Below, piece after piece: positions 62,168 through 64,000 of a stretch of DNA of 64,000 nt. This stretch comes from Charina bottae (taxonomy: Eukaryota > Chordata > Lepidosauria > Squamata > Charinaidae). Under the pieces are notes generated by a model. The model saw only the letters and a list, made by a program, of their open reading frames with translations, made no database searches and was not told the origin of the DNA. The stretch's first letter is position 1; each line of letters opens with the position of its first letter. The stretch covers positions 5,651,001-5,715,000 of the forward strand of contig JALMGJ010000006.1 in the NCBI GenBank assembly GCA_023362775.1, given 5' to 3'. The position numbers were made by a program, and so were the translations under genes.

Positions 62168-63083
62168 TCCTGCCTTTATTGTTTTTGTAAATAACTCGAG
62201 GTGGAGAACATACCTAATACTCCTTCCTCCTATTTTCCCCACAACAACAACCCTGTGAGGTGAGTTAGGCTGAGAGAGAGTGACTGGCCCAAGGTCACCC
62301 AGCGGGACTAGAACTCTGTCTCCTGGTTTGCCATTGGCTCCTTCCTAGGGCTGAGAGAGTGACGGGCACAAGGTCCCCCAGCCGGCTTTTGTGCCTAAGG
62401 CAGGACTAGAACTCTCAGTCTCCTGGTTTGCCATTGGCTCCTTCCTAGGGCTGAAAGACAGGGACTGGCCCAAGGTCACCCAGCCGGCTTTCATGCCTAA
62501 GGCGGGACTAGAACTCTCAGTCTCATGGTTTGCCATTGGCTCCTTCCTAGGGCTGAAAGACAGGGACTGGCCCAAGGTCACCCAGCCGGCTTTCATGCCT
62601 AAGGTGGGACTAGAACTCTCAGTCTCCTGGTTTGCCATTGGCTCCTTCCTAGGGCTGAAAGACAGGGACTGGCCCAAGGTCACCCAGCCGGCTTTCATGC
62701 CTAAGGCGGGACTAGAACTCTCAGTCTCCTGGTTTGCCATTGGCTCCTTCCTAGGGCTGAGAGAGAGTGACTGGCCCAAGGTCACCCAGCTGGCTTTCAT
62801 GCCTCAGGCGGGACTAGAACTCACAGACTCCTGGTTTCTAGCCCAGCACCCTAACCACTACACCCAACTGGCTCTTATCAGCAGTTCCCCCCCCCCCCAA
62901 GTCTTGGCCTCACCACCTTTTTTTCCCTTGCTGCAGGAATGTGCTGGCGAGCCTCTCTTTTCCCTGTTCTGTGCCATCAAGCAGCAGATGGAGAAGGGGC
63001 CCATTGATGCCATCACGGGGGAAGCCCGCTATTCCTTAAGCGAAGACAAGCTCATCCGGCAGCAGATTGACTACAAGACGCTG
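14500..63083 (+). CDS. PLXNA4: Plexin-A4, central segment: 14 spliced exons, partial at both ends
   Basis: Join of 14500-14596, 17546-17736, 28300-28451, 31216-31333, 38990-39126, 40869-41069, 44370-44463, 46878-47117, 47369-47515, 48287-48521, 51843-51985, 54063-54331, 57360-57426 and 62937-63083. The total is 2238 nt, exactly 746 codons, with matching phases, AG acceptors, GT donors and no internal stop. Plexin-A4 is a single-pass cell-surface receptor for class 3/6 semaphorins, partnered by neuropilins, whose cytoplasmic GAP domain acts on Rap GTPases in axon guidance. Seen here: PSI3, IPT domains, one transmembrane helix, a juxtamembrane coiled coil, and the first GAP segment with its RR arginine-finger pair. 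The A4 assignment rests on remembered wording such as [30 protein letters not shown] and [20 protein letters not shown]1, A2 and A3 differ in the IPT region. The N-terminal Sema part and the C-terminal Rho-binding/GAP2 part are outside the window. Confidence 0.93.
15257..15344. repeat. (GA)n followed by (GGGA)n microsatellite
   Basis: About 22 GA units pass directly into about ten GGGA units, a purine-only tract of about 88 bp in the intron after 14596. Confidence 0.95.
16076..16508. mobile_element. Tigger/pogo-like palindromic MITE, copy 2
   Basis: Starts CAAGTAGTCCCCGCTTAACG and ends GCGGATTACCTG, with TA on both outer sides. It is the longest of the six copies (433 bp), with more divergent arms and several ATGTGACCGTGG-like internal motifs. 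Confidence 0.82.
16872..17144 (-). mobile_element. Solo LTR of a retrovirus-like element, copy 1
   Basis: A 273-bp unit that on the minus strand starts TGTAATGG and ends near CTGATA (normally CTGACA). It contains an AATAAAGTAGAATTAGCTTA polyadenylation-type region. A perfect 5-bp target duplication ACATC lies at 16867-16871 and 17145-17149. No internal gag/pol is present, so it is the residue of LTR-LTR recombination. Confidence 0.88.
17546..17736 (+). CDS. PLXNA4: PLXNA4 exon: third PSI domain
   Basis: The exon encodes the plexin PSI3 cysteine module: [20 protein letters not shown], then the YECGWC core, further cysteines in QCTLKHHC, and ends [11 protein letters not shown] domains are small disulfide-rich modules that set the angle between the Sema and IPT parts. 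The acceptor is CCCTATAG and the donor GAA/GTAAGT. It is 191 nt, completing the split Val codon and ending in phase 0. A BovB 3' fragment begins about 30 bp into the downstream intron. Confidence 0.95.
17768..18020 (-). mobile_element. BovB (RTE) LINE 3' fragment
   Basis: The minus-strand frame reads [40 protein letters not shown] and [17 protein letters not shown], the conserved end of BovB ORF2. The 3' tail is a (CAA)n-like run seen as TTGTTGTTGTTGTTCAG. It sits about 30 bp downstream of a PLXNA4 exon. Confidence 0.92.
18099..18404. mobile_element. hAT-like MITE, CAGCCTTTCTCAA family, copy 1
   Basis: Ends are CAGCCTTTCTCAACTTTTTG and GGCTGGGAAACCCTG. Flanking 8-mers GGTTAGTG (18091-18098) and GGCTAGTG (18405-18412) match at 7 of 8. 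A second copy sits at 37514. Confidence 0.85.
18835..19340 (+). mobile_element. CR1-type LINE fragment, decayed 3' part
   Basis: The plus strand reads like the CR1 post-RT region ([20 protein letters not shown] then [12 protein letters not shown] and [12 protein letters not shown]), matching the known FWAPHFKKDIEKLE...QRRATRMI pattern in shape. A 225-codon frame is open across it, but the downstream part has no protein features. Confidence 0.75.
19502..19840 (+). mobile_element. Sauria-type tRNA-derived SINE, copy 1
   Basis: tRNA-like head with A box TGGCTCAGCGGG and B box GGTTCGAATCC. The body carries TAGGTACCACTTCGGTGGG, and the tail ends ACCTTTACCTTTACCTT. Target duplication TAGCTCTCTGT / TAACTCCCTGT (9 of 11) at 19490-19500 and 19839-19849. 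The 3' part shares GTCGGACGCGGCTGC with the BovB tail (complement of GTGTCCGACTC). Confidence 0.95.
20180..20273. mobile_element. hAT-like MITE arm, CAGGGGTGTCC family, interrupted
   Basis: Begins CAGGGGTGTCCCACAGGG and continues AATCAAGATGGTGGCC. Only one arm is clear, because a Tigger-like MITE begins at 20275. A matching right arm was not found after it. Confidence 0.55.
20275..20675. mobile_element. Tigger/pogo-like palindromic MITE, copy 3
   Basis: Starts TAGGTAGTCCTCGACTTACG (first base changed from C), ends CGAGGACTACCTG, with TA on both outer sides. Both arms contain the CAATTGGGACC / TTTGAACGGTC type motifs. Confidence 0.88.
21198..21480 (-). mobile_element. BovB (RTE) LINE 3' fragment
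   Basis: The minus-strand frame reads [40 protein letters not shown] and [17 protein letters not shown]. The 3' end is at TTGTTGTTCAGTCG. It is nearly identical to the fragments at 17768 and 59917. Confidence 0.92.
21481..23395. other. Intronic stretch with LINE-tail trace, no gene
   Basis: At 21660-21790 a TATTTACTTATTTATA tail followed by CCACCCATCTC and GACTCTAGGCTGCGTACAAC looks like an L2/CR1-type 3' end in minus orientation. Nothing else was recognised. Confidence 0.5.
23400..23550. mobile_element. hAT-like palindromic MITE, CAGGGGTGTCC family, decayed copy
   Basis: Left arm has GGTGTCCTTGATCCAAAAAGG with GTCAATATGGCC. The right arm is GCCATGTTGACTTTTTTGAC followed by CTCCCTGCACAC. 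Inverted-arm structure matches the copies at 26523 and 59488. Ends are approximate. Confidence 0.55.
23551..25235. other. Intronic non-coding stretch
   Basis: No gene. A LINE-tail trace with TGGCCGCTCAGAGTCGCTTG is at 23740-23860. An A/T-rich patch at 24210-24240 holds TAATTGG and ATGCAAAT (24228-24235) motifs of the homeodomain/POU type. Its function is unknown. Confidence 0.4.
25238..25420 (+). mobile_element. CR1-type LINE 3' end, decayed
   Basis: Begins GGAATCATAGAGCGGGAAAG and continues with TCTCTAAGGACATTGAACC and AGGGTGTTCCACCATCACTC, resembling the conserved 3' section of sauropsid CR1 copies. Confidence 0.5.
25987..26390. mobile_element. Tigger/pogo-like palindromic MITE, copy 4
   Basis: Starts CAGGTAGTCCTCAACTTACC and ends GAGGACTACCTG, with intact TA on both outer sides. 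Near-palindromic; the arms include ATTGGGACCGGAACTTCC and its mirrored counterpart. Confidence 0.9.
26523..26657. mobile_element. hAT-like palindromic MITE, CAGGGGTGTCC family, clearest copy
   Basis: Left end CAGGGTGTCCACAAGG, right end CGGACACTGCTG. The arms are AAAGTCAAGATGGCAG and CGCCATCTTGACTTTTTTTG. Flanking 8-mers CATAAGTC and CGTAAAAG match at 5 of 8, so the target duplication is decayed. Confidence 0.7.
26825..26888. repeat. (ATCT)n microsatellite at a SINE tail
   Basis: About 16 ATCT units abutting the 3' end of the minus-strand SINE fragment at 26889, suggesting growth from its tail. Confidence 0.95.
26889..27003 (-). mobile_element. tRNA/MIR-like SINE, 3' fragment
   Basis: Contains CAAGGCGGGGAACATACC, CCCACAACAACAACCCTGTG and GGACTGGCCCAA, the same 3' body as the SINE at 62132. 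The tRNA-like head is missing. Confidence 0.75.
27316..27474. mobile_element. hAT-like palindromic MITE, CAGTGTTTCTCAACC family, copy 3
   Basis: Terminal CAGTGTTTCTCAACCTTGG and complement, with a short extra internal duplication of CAGAATTCCCCAGCCAC. Flanking 8-mers ATGTATAG and GTTTATAC match at 5 of 8. Confidence 0.88.
27585..27788. repeat. Perfect 102-bp tandem duplication
   Basis: Unit 27585-27686, beginning AACAGGGCCTTGAGTTTCC, is repeated without a visible difference at 27687-27788. It overlaps no recognised element. Confidence 0.95.
28300..28451 (+). CDS. PLXNA4: PLXNA4 exon: IPT1, first half
   Basis: The exon encodes [20 protein letters not shown], then [19 protein letters not shown] and a tail ending DGYIPAE plus two bases of Gln. 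The P..GP..GGT.VTI.G pattern is the signature of IPT/TIG immunoglobulin-like folds. The acceptor is TTTTCTTAG and the donor CA/GTAAGT, leaving phase 2. The preceding intron is about 10.6 kb, the longest fully contained in the window. Confidence 0.94.
28712..29055. repeat. (CCAT/CCAC)n microsatellite complex
   Basis: About 340 bp of 4-mer repeats mixing CATC, CACC, CGTC and occasional AACC variants, in blocks. Minus-strand open frames with Trp/Gly/Asp repeats are translations of this tract. Confidence 0.93.
29056..31215. other. Intron between the two IPT1 exons, nothing recognised
   Basis: No repeat boundary or gene was recognised in this 2.1 kb, apart from A/T-rich tracts near 29330-29390 and 30110-30420. 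Confidence 0.5.
31216..31333 (+). CDS. PLXNA4: PLXNA4 exon: IPT1, second half
   Basis: The exon completes the Gln codon and encodes [20 protein letters not shown] followed by [19 protein letters not shown]. This is the C-terminal half of the first IPT domain, with the conserved IVCE strand. The acceptor is CCTTCTAG and the donor ACG/GTAAGT. It is 118 nt and ends in phase 0. Confidence 0.94.
31570..31800 (-). mobile_element. Possible LTR remnant related to the solo LTRs
   Basis: Contains CAAGAAACTAGGGCGGGGCC, the same core as AAGAAACTAGGGAGGGTCC in the LTRs at 16872 and 48566, preceded by a TTTTATTGTTCTACT stretch in the polyadenylation position. No target duplication was found, so the ends are guesses. 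Confidence 0.45.
32441..32651. repeat. Polypyrimidine microsatellite block (CTC, CCCTT, CTTCT)
   Basis: An almost pure C/T strand of about 210 bp moving through CTC, CCCT, CCCTT, CCCCTT and CTTCTC units. Open frames here in several phases are low-complexity artefacts. Confidence 0.95.
32652..33504. other. Intronic stretch, nothing recognised
   Basis: A/T-rich sequence with an (AAAT)n run near 33305-33330. No gene. Confidence 0.5.
33505..34939. repeat. 1.4 kb polypyrimidine satellite-like tract with higher-order unit
   Basis: A C/T-only plus strand (rare exceptions) begins as (CCTTT)n and (CCCTT)n. It then repeats a higher-order unit: (CCCT)n, (TTCC)n, then TTCTTTTTCCCCTCCCATCT. The last motif recurs about 14 times between 33650 and 34850, at 60-150 bp spacing because the inner runs vary in length. 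Long minus-strand frames exist in all three phases (up to 565 codons of Glu/Gly/Lys/Arg), which marks them as non-coding. Confidence 0.96.
35390..35755 (+). mobile_element. CR1/L3-type LINE 3' end, decayed
   Basis: Includes AACTCATTGCTGCAAGATGT, GGCTTTAAAAGGGGAAAGGG, CTCCAGCTGTTGAGCACATC and a GCCTCATCCAGCAAAGCCGT end. It resembles the fragment at 4285 and known reptile CR1/L3 3' ends. Confidence 0.6.
35810..35841. repeat. (CAA)n microsatellite
   Basis: About ten CAA units just after a GGGCGGTCATATAAATTGA LINE-type tail, which probably seeded it. Confidence 0.9.
36678..37010 (+). mobile_element. Sauria-type SINE, copy 2
   Basis: A box TGGCTCAGCGGG and B box GGTTCGAATCC at the left, tail ACCTTTACCTTTT at the right. 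Perfect 11-bp target duplication TAGTAACTTAG at 36667-36677 and 37011-37021. Confidence 0.97.
37514..37822. mobile_element. hAT-like MITE, CAGCCTTTCTCAA family, copy 2
   Basis: Ends CAGCCTTTCTCAAGCTTTTG and GTTGAGAAACCCTG. Flanking 8-mers GTTTAAGG and GTTTAGTG match at 6 of 8. It aligns along its length with the copy at 18099. Confidence 0.86.
38351..38406. repeat. (ATCC)n microsatellite
   Basis: About 13 to 14 ATCC units. Confidence 0.95.
38471..38548. repeat. (TTCC)n then (ATTC)n microsatellite
   Basis: About 11 TTCC units change to about 8 ATTC units by one base in the unit. Confidence 0.94.
38990..39126 (+). CDS. PLXNA4: PLXNA4 exon: IPT2, first half
   Basis: The exon encodes [20 protein letters not shown], then [20 protein letters not shown] and PCLFHR (Arg split). 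SP..GP.SGGT.VTITG is the IPT start signature. The internal ATG is not a start codon; the reading frame enters from the previous exon. The acceptor is CCTTTTCAG, the donor CG/GTAAGG, phase 2. Confidence 0.94.
39953..40174. mobile_element. hAT-like MITE, CAGAGCTTTCCAAAC family, copy 1
   Basis: Ends CAGAGCTTTCCAAACTGTGT and GTTTGGAAAGCTCTG. Flanking 8-mers CATTAGTG (39945-39952) and CATCAGTG (40175-40182) match at 7 of 8. Confidence 0.88.
40869..41069 (+). CDS. PLXNA4: PLXNA4 exon: IPT2 end and IPT3 start, with 27-bp internal duplication
   Basis: The exon begins by completing Arg and encodes [20 protein letters not shown], continues through VDVSVKVD, and ends [17 protein letters not shown] plus a split Ser. 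At 40957-41010 two adjacent 27-nt blocks (21 of 27 bases identical) encode KATLHKELE and KAKMHKELK. From recall, other PLXNA4 proteins have only one such block, so this appears to be an in-frame 9-residue insertion just before the strand leading into the next IPT domain. Splice borders are normal (CCTAACAG; AG/GTAATG), so the exon should be used. Confidence 0.93.
41815..41861. repeat. (CTC)n microsatellite
   Basis: About 15 CTC/TCC units just before the SINE at 41866. Confidence 0.92.
41866..42117 (-). mobile_element. tRNA/MIR-like SINE with internal (CTC)n expansion
   Basis: Minus-oriented SINE: the right end CACTAGACCAAACTGG is the complement of the tRNA-like head CCAGTTTGGT. An internal (CTC)n run lies at 41940-41999. 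It abuts another copy of the same family at 42118. Confidence 0.8.
42118..42627 (-). mobile_element. tRNA/MIR-like SINE with 102-bp internal tandem repeats
   Basis: Same family as 41866, with a 102-bp unit repeated about four times (register points 42246, 42348, 42450, 42552). The unit runs from GGGACTAGAACTCTCAGTCT through TTGCCATTGGCTCCTTCC to AAGGTCACCCAGCCGGC. Confidence 0.88.
42628..43645. other. Intronic stretch, nothing recognised
   Basis: A/T-rich intron sequence without a recognisable element or exon. Confidence 0.5.
43654..43788. mobile_element. hAT-like palindromic MITE, CAGTGTTTCTCAACC family, copy 4
   Basis: Starts CAGTGTTTTCCAACCTTGG and ends GGAAAATACTG; the arms meet at GCCAGCCAAGCTGGCTGG. 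Perfect 8-bp target duplication CTCTAAAC at 43646-43653 and 43789-43796. The same base changes appear in both arms, as if one arm had corrected the other. Confidence 0.94.
44370..44463 (+). CDS. PLXNA4: PLXNA4 exon: IPT3 core
   Basis: The exon completes Ser and encodes [20 protein letters not shown] followed by [11 protein letters not shown]. The G.T.V.V.GTNLD..QNP.IRAKYGG pattern is typical of the class A plexin third IPT domain. It is 94 nt, with acceptor GTCCATCAG and donor AAT/GTGAGT, ending in phase 0. Confidence 0.94.
44579..45116. mobile_element. hAT-like MITE, CAGAGCTTTCCAAAC family, copy 2 with tandem expansion
   Basis: Ends CAGAGCTTTCCAAACTGTGT and GTTTGGAAAGCTCTG with a perfect 8-bp target duplication GCCTAGGG (44571-44578 and 45117-45124). 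Inside, about seven units of roughly 53-61 bp, each with CCTAGTGCCTGCCTTGTGCC, occupy about 44675-45045. Confidence 0.93.
45266..45535 (+). mobile_element. Solo LTR, copy 2 (plus orientation)
   Basis: Starts TGTGACGGAATG, ends GGGCTGACA, with ACAATAAAGTAGAATTAGTT near the end. Perfect 5-bp target duplication TTTCC at 45261-45265 and 45536-45540. Same family as 16872 and 48566 but with a more diverged middle. Confidence 0.88.
46004..46083. repeat. (ATAGA)n microsatellite on a CR1/L3 tail
   Basis: About 16 units of AGAAT/ATAGA run directly into TACTTTATTGGCCAAGTATG, the 3' end of a CR1/L3 LINE. Confidence 0.95.
46084..46560 (-). mobile_element. CR1/L3 LINE 3' end, split by a Sauria SINE
   Basis: Left part 46084-46152 has TACTTTATTGGCCAAGTATG and ACAAGGAATTTGACTTCGGT, characteristic of the squamate CR1/L3 tail. 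The right part resumes after the SINE at about 46490 as ATGTATTTACCTAACA. The outer limit at the right is uncertain. Confidence 0.78.
46153..46489 (-). mobile_element. Sauria-type SINE, copy 3, nested in CR1/L3
   Basis: Minus-oriented, tail complement AAAGGTAAAGG at the left, A/B boxes at the right (CGTTCGAATCC variant of the B box). Target duplication ATGTATTTA at 46144-46152 and 46490-46498. Confidence 0.94.
46878..47117 (+). CDS. PLXNA4: PLXNA4 exon: IPT3 end and IPT4 start
   Basis: The 240-nt exon encodes [20 protein letters not shown], then the class A landmark [20 protein letters not shown], and [20 protein letters not shown] to VILK. N-x-T/S sequons are visible (NET, NQS, NKT, NFT), fitting an extracellular domain. 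The acceptor is ATTTCAG, the donor AAG/GTACGG, phase 0 at both ends. Confidence 0.95.
47369..47515 (+). CDS. PLXNA4: PLXNA4 exon: IPT4 core
   Basis: The 147-nt exon encodes [40 protein letters not shown] and NLTGRHKVT. It is the last extracellular IPT domain before the membrane. The acceptor is TTGCCCTAG, the donor ACG/GTAAGG, phase 0 at both ends. The preceding intron is only 251 bp, the shortest in the segment. Confidence 0.95.
47632..48029. mobile_element. Tigger/pogo-like palindromic MITE, copy 5
   Basis: Starts CAGGTAGTCCTCGCTTAACA and ends TAGGACTACCTG, TA on both outer sides. It occupies about half of the 771-bp intron between the IPT4 and transmembrane exons. Confidence 0.92.
48287..48521 (+). 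CDS. PLXNA4: PLXNA4 exon: transmembrane helix and juxtamembrane coiled coil
   Basis: The exon encodes [20 protein letters not shown], a hydrophobic segment [20 protein letters not shown] ending in the stop-transfer KRKSR, and then a heptad-like stretch [20 protein letters not shown]. In plexins this coiled coil controls dimerisation and GAP activation. The donor GAAG/GTACTA lies only 44 bp before a solo LTR inserted at 48566. It ends in phase 1. Confidence 0.96.
48566..48836 (-). mobile_element. Solo LTR, copy 3, 44 bp after the transmembrane exon
   Basis: On the plus strand starts TGTCAGCC and ends CACCATTACA; polyadenylation region complement CTACTTTACTGTAAGG. Perfect 5-bp target duplication ATTGC at 48561-48565 and 48837-48841. 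It lies antisense to PLXNA4. Confidence 0.92.
49037..51441 (-). mobile_element. Internally deleted L1 (ORF1 and ORF2 tail), non-autonomous
   Basis: A 2.4 kb minus-strand insertion bounded by a 20-bp target duplication GGGAATGGACGAGATCTATT (49017-49036 and 51442-51461), with poly-T (the poly-A tail) at the left. From its 5' end (right) it has a G/C-richer 5' UTR, an ORF1-like frame at 50148-49525, and only the last stretch of ORF2 ([20 protein letters not shown] then EWKPLID in the translation near 49460-49340). It then has a 3' UTR. The endonuclease and reverse transcriptase parts are absent. Confidence 0.87.
49525..50148 (-). pseudogene. L1 ORF1-like coiled-coil protein, frameshifted at its N-terminus
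   Basis: 207 codons: [20 protein letters not shown], then Lys/Glu-rich heptads ([20 protein letters not shown]), then a basic region ([20 protein letters not shown]). This suits the RNA-binding ORF1p of L1. Just upstream (50318-50133) another frame starts with an L1-like basic [14 protein letters not shown] and collides with an A-run at the start of the 207-codon frame. A one- or two-base slip in that run probably split one protein. The usual ORF1p is longer, so the C-terminus may also be altered. Confidence 0.7.
51843..51985 (+). CDS. PLXNA4: PLXNA4 exon: start of cytoplasmic GAP segment 1
   Basis: The exon completes Ala and encodes [40 protein letters not shown] and PVLRDLE. This is the near-invariant N-terminal part of the plexin GAP fold. 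The acceptor is CCAATCCCAG, the donor GAG/GTAAGA, ending in phase 0. The upstream intron contains a 2.4 kb L1-derived insertion. Confidence 0.96.
52144..52413. mobile_element. hAT-like MITE, CAGAGCTTTCCAAAC family, copy 3
   Basis: Starts CAGGGCTTTCCAAAGTTTTC and ends GTTTGGAAAGCTCTG. Perfect 8-bp target duplication CTATAAGG at 52136-52143 and 52414-52421. The inside is different from copies 1 and 2: it has GTGTGTCGCCG / CGGCGACACAC inverted blocks and several CCCGGAAGTGCTG motifs. Confidence 0.93.
52422..53540. other. Intronic stretch, nothing recognised
   Basis: A/T-rich intron with no recognised element. A short plus-strand frame at 53132-53380 has no family features that I recognise. Confidence 0.5.
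53553..53893 (-). mobile_element. Sauria-type SINE, copy 4
   Basis: Minus-oriented, AAGGTAAAGG tail complement at the left, complements of the A/B boxes at the right. Perfect 12-bp target duplication TTTGTGTATATA at 53541-53552 and 53894-53905. Confidence 0.96.
54063..54331 (+). CDS. PLXNA4: PLXNA4 exon: GAP segment 1, up to the arginine-finger pair
   Basis: The 269-nt exon encodes [60 protein letters not shown] and [20 protein letters not shown] up to NHPKLLLR plus two bases of the next Arg. Family knowledge: the RR pair after LLL supplies arginine fingers for Rap-GTP hydrolysis. The acceptor is TTTTGGGCAG, the donor AG/GTAAGC, phase 2. A Tigger-like MITE lies 175 bp downstream. Confidence 0.96.
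54506..54885. mobile_element. Tigger/pogo-like palindromic MITE, copy 6
   Basis: Starts CAGGCAGTCCTCGCTTAACG, ends AGGAGTACCTG. TA precedes it and CA follows it (one decayed target base). Arms mirror each other as in the other copies. Confidence 0.88.
54886..57245. other. Intronic stretch, nothing coding
   Basis: No exon was found in this part of the 3.0 kb intron. At 55560-55600 a CCATTTTGACTTTTTTGACC segment is a single arm of the family at 26523. An A/T-rich LINE-type tail lies near 56910-56950. Confidence 0.45.
57246..57291. repeat. (GAAT)n microsatellite
   Basis: About 11 GAAT units, 68 bp before a 67-nt PLXNA4 exon. Confidence 0.95.
57360..57426 (+). CDS. PLXNA4: PLXNA4 exon: GAP segment 1 after the arginine fingers (67 nt)
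   Basis: This short exon completes the second Arg of the finger pair and encodes [20 protein letters not shown] followed by LK. That is a plexin GAP helix, nearly invariant in class A. The acceptor is TTCATTCTAG, the donor AAG/GTAAGG, phase 0 at its end. The exon is easy to miss because of its size. Confidence 0.95.
57730..57916 (+). mobile_element. tRNA/MIR-like SINE, tandem pair member 1
   Basis: Head GGCAGTTTGGTCTAGTGGTT, then GAGTTCTAGTCC (B-box-like), body AGCCAGCTGGGTGACCCTGG, then a CTGCAGGGACTTGATG tail. Same family as 41866 in the opposite direction. Confidence 0.82.
57928..58142 (+). mobile_element. tRNA/MIR-like SINE, tandem pair member 2
   Basis: Repeats the same order: CAGTTTGATCTAATGATG head, GTGAGTTCTAGCCC, GGGTGACCTTGGGCCAG, and a tail GCCAGGAATCAACACGGACT. 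Head-to-tail with the copy at 57730. Confidence 0.8.
58248..58577 (-). mobile_element. Sauria-type SINE, copy 5
   Basis: Minus-oriented; complement of GGTTCGAATCC near 58510. Perfect 12-bp target duplication AGATTTCCATAA at 58236-58247 and 58578-58589. Confidence 0.97.
58590..59487. other. Intronic stretch, nothing recognised
   Basis: No exon, RNA gene or bounded repeat seen. Confidence 0.5.
59488..59652. mobile_element. hAT-like palindromic MITE, CAGGGGTGTCC family, copy
   Basis: Arms GGTCAAAAAAGTCAAGATGG and CCTCTTGACTTTGTGGACCC mirror each other around a C-run and AAAAAGTGGGGCATTG centre. Ends are approximate and no target duplication was resolved. Confidence 0.6.
59917..61968 (-). mobile_element. 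BovB (RTE) LINE, 5' truncated, split by a nested palindromic element
   Basis: The minus strand carries a 408-codon reverse-transcriptase frame (61166-59940). Visible motifs are [10 protein letters not shown], the polymerase motif-[30 protein letters not shown] and the catalytic [10 protein letters not shown]. The frame resumes upstream at 61886-61581 ([20 protein letters not shown] ... [13 protein letters not shown]) beyond a 417-bp insertion. The 3' end is at the left in a TTGTTGTTGTTG run. An 11-bp target duplication GGCCACCTATT lies at 59906-59916 and 61969-61979. The endonuclease half is missing, and the last codons end early by an apparent CpG change. Confidence 0.95.
61177..61593 (-). 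mobile_element. Palindromic retroelement, copy 2, nested in BovB
   Basis: Same element as at 8096 but in mirrored orientation: the long arm begins at the left (TCTATGAAGGTTCTCAGTC) and the short arm ends at GCTACAGAC. A 12-bp target duplication ATAACCTTGCTA (61165-61176 and 61594-61605) is BovB sequence, so removing the insert restores the BovB order. It must be younger than the BovB copy. Confidence 0.9.
62132..62876 (-). mobile_element. tRNA/MIR-like SINE with 102-bp tandem repeats and (ATTT)n tail
   Basis: Minus-oriented: (ATTT)n tail at 62134-62164, 3' body CACAACAACAACCCTGTGAG, then about five repeats of the 102-bp unit (register points 62391, 62493, 62595, 62697, 62799). The head complement CACTACACCCAACTGGCTC is at the right. 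The unit and its junction GTTTGCCATTGGCTCC are the same as at 42118. Confidence 0.9.
62937..63083 (+). CDS. PLXNA4: PLXNA4 exon: GAP segment 1 end, before the Rho-binding domain
   Basis: The exon encodes [40 protein letters not shown] and RQQIDYKTL. The next exon, outside the window, would begin the Rho-binding domain. The acceptor is CCTTGCTGCAG, the donor CTG/GTGAGT, phase 0 at both ends. The exon lies about 60 bp after a SINE with tandem 102-bp repeats, and the reading frame of that repeat is open straight through into this exon. Confidence 0.96.
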
Positions 63084-63384
63084 GTGAGTGGTGGGTGCCC
63101 TGGTCGGAGAAGGAGAAGGATGGGGCTGGGCGGGGGGAGATCAGCGCTTGCTCCGTTTGGGACACAAAAGAAAAAGGTAAAATCTCTCTTCATTTGGGGT
63201 TGCAAGAAAACGAAGGGGTGCTGCAAGAGACATTGCAGGATGGAGATACTTGCCCATGTTGCCAACCAAATGGTTCTCGACCCCGAATTACACCCTCCTG
63301 GATTTTGCGATTTGAGACACACGCAGGTACCTTTGTTTCTTGTTAGGGAACGTTTCAAAACAACTTCTTGAAGGCCACACGACC

Positions 63385-63455
63385 TAAAGTTGCTGAGCTG
63401 GCTGGGGAGTTCTGGGAGGTGAAGTCCACACATCTTCATGTTGCCCAGTTTGAAA
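63385..63455. mobile_element. hAT-like MITE fragment, CAGTGTTTCTCAACC family
   Basis: Only one arm remains: GAGCTGGCTGGGGAGTTCTG, then GGTGAAGTCCACACATCTTC and TTGCCCAGTTTGAAAAA. Terminal bases are lost. Confidence 0.7.
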
Positions 63456-64000
63456 AAATTGACAGATCTGTTGGTTTAGCCATGACTATGAAACAGAGAA
63501 AGCCAGTTTAGAGGGGGTTTTTTACTTCACCCCTGGGATTACATTTCCTAGTGGTCTCCCATCCAAATATCGAATAAGTCCAATTCCGTGTAGCTTTTGC
63601 GAGCTCAGCCAAGGCAGCTCTTCTCTGCTATGCCTCCACACACGAGACTACGGGAAAAATGAACTTGAGCCGTTCAATAAAAAGTAAGTAAAAATAAACT
63701 GCCAACAGATAACAGCTCCATGTATTCTAGAATCCCAGCCATCGTCTTTTCGTATTCTGTGAAGCAGGCCATGATATTGTTTACTGAAAGGAGCCATATC
63801 ACGTTATGTGCCCACAGCAATTTTGTAGTGTTGATCCAGGCTTAGCACAGTACACGTTGCGTGAACCCATCTGTTTAGTTATGATGAACCCAAGAGGGTC
63901 TGTGTGAATGTCCCGTCTTTCATTCCTCATTCATCTCATGACGTGCAAGCCGTTCGGTCCCAAGGAGAGTTCTCTGGAGGGCATTTTTGGCAGAATCGCT
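63456..64000. other. Intron after the last seen PLXNA4 exon
   Basis: No exon follows before the window ends. A trace of the ancient repeat (GCGTGAACCCATCTG) is at about 63855. Confidence 0.5.

Noticed and set aside
62391..63371. 326-codon plus-strand frame as a separate gene
   Set aside because: It consists of 102-bp SINE repeats plus a PLXNA4 exon and intron; no independent start or family features. Reported only as an exonisation candidate.

Overview
The window is vertebrate nuclear DNA, most likely from a squamate reptile and plausibly a snake. Three things point there. The single gene is split into short exons with GT/AG borders and a vertebrate-type plexin product. The interspersed repeats are a squamate set: tRNA-derived Sauria-type SINEs, BovB/RTE LINEs, L1, CR1/L3, short solo LTRs, and several hAT-like and pogo/Tigger-like MITEs. 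One CR1/L3 tail carries an (ATAGA)n microsatellite of the kind described in snakes. Species cannot be read from the sequence.

One gene is supported. Fourteen consecutive coding exons on the + strand (14500-63083) encode an uninterrupted 746-codon segment of a class A plexin, best matched to PLXNA4. In order they give the end of the inter-domain linker, the third PSI domain, the IPT/TIG domains, one transmembrane helix, the juxtamembrane coiled coil, and the first part of the split cytoplasmic GAP domain including the paired arginine fingers. Upstream exons (signal peptide, Sema, PSI1-2) and downstream exons (Rho-binding domain, second GAP half) lie outside the window. Plexin-A4 is a semaphorin receptor that signals with neuropilins in axon guidance and inactivates Rap through its GAP domain. 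All phases match and no exon has a stop, so the gene looks functional.

Layout: 1-14.5 kb is intron (or 5' flank of this segment) filled with L1, RTE, hAT and Tigger-like remnants and one palindromic retroelement. 14.5-31.4 kb holds four exons with large introns. 32.4-35 kb is dominated by pyrimidine-rich repeats, including a 1.4 kb tract with a higher-order unit. 38.9-48.5 kb holds six exons, ending with the transmembrane exon. 48.5-63.1 kb holds four cytoplasmic exons, between which sit a solo LTR, a 2.4 kb internally deleted L1, Sauria SINEs, and a BovB copy carrying a nested palindromic element. 63.1-64 kb is intron.

No RNA gene, CRISPR array, prokaryote-type operon or second protein-coding gene was found. 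The more unusual items are transposable-element structures with readable target-site duplications, and a 27-bp in-frame tandem duplication inside a PLXNA4 exon.
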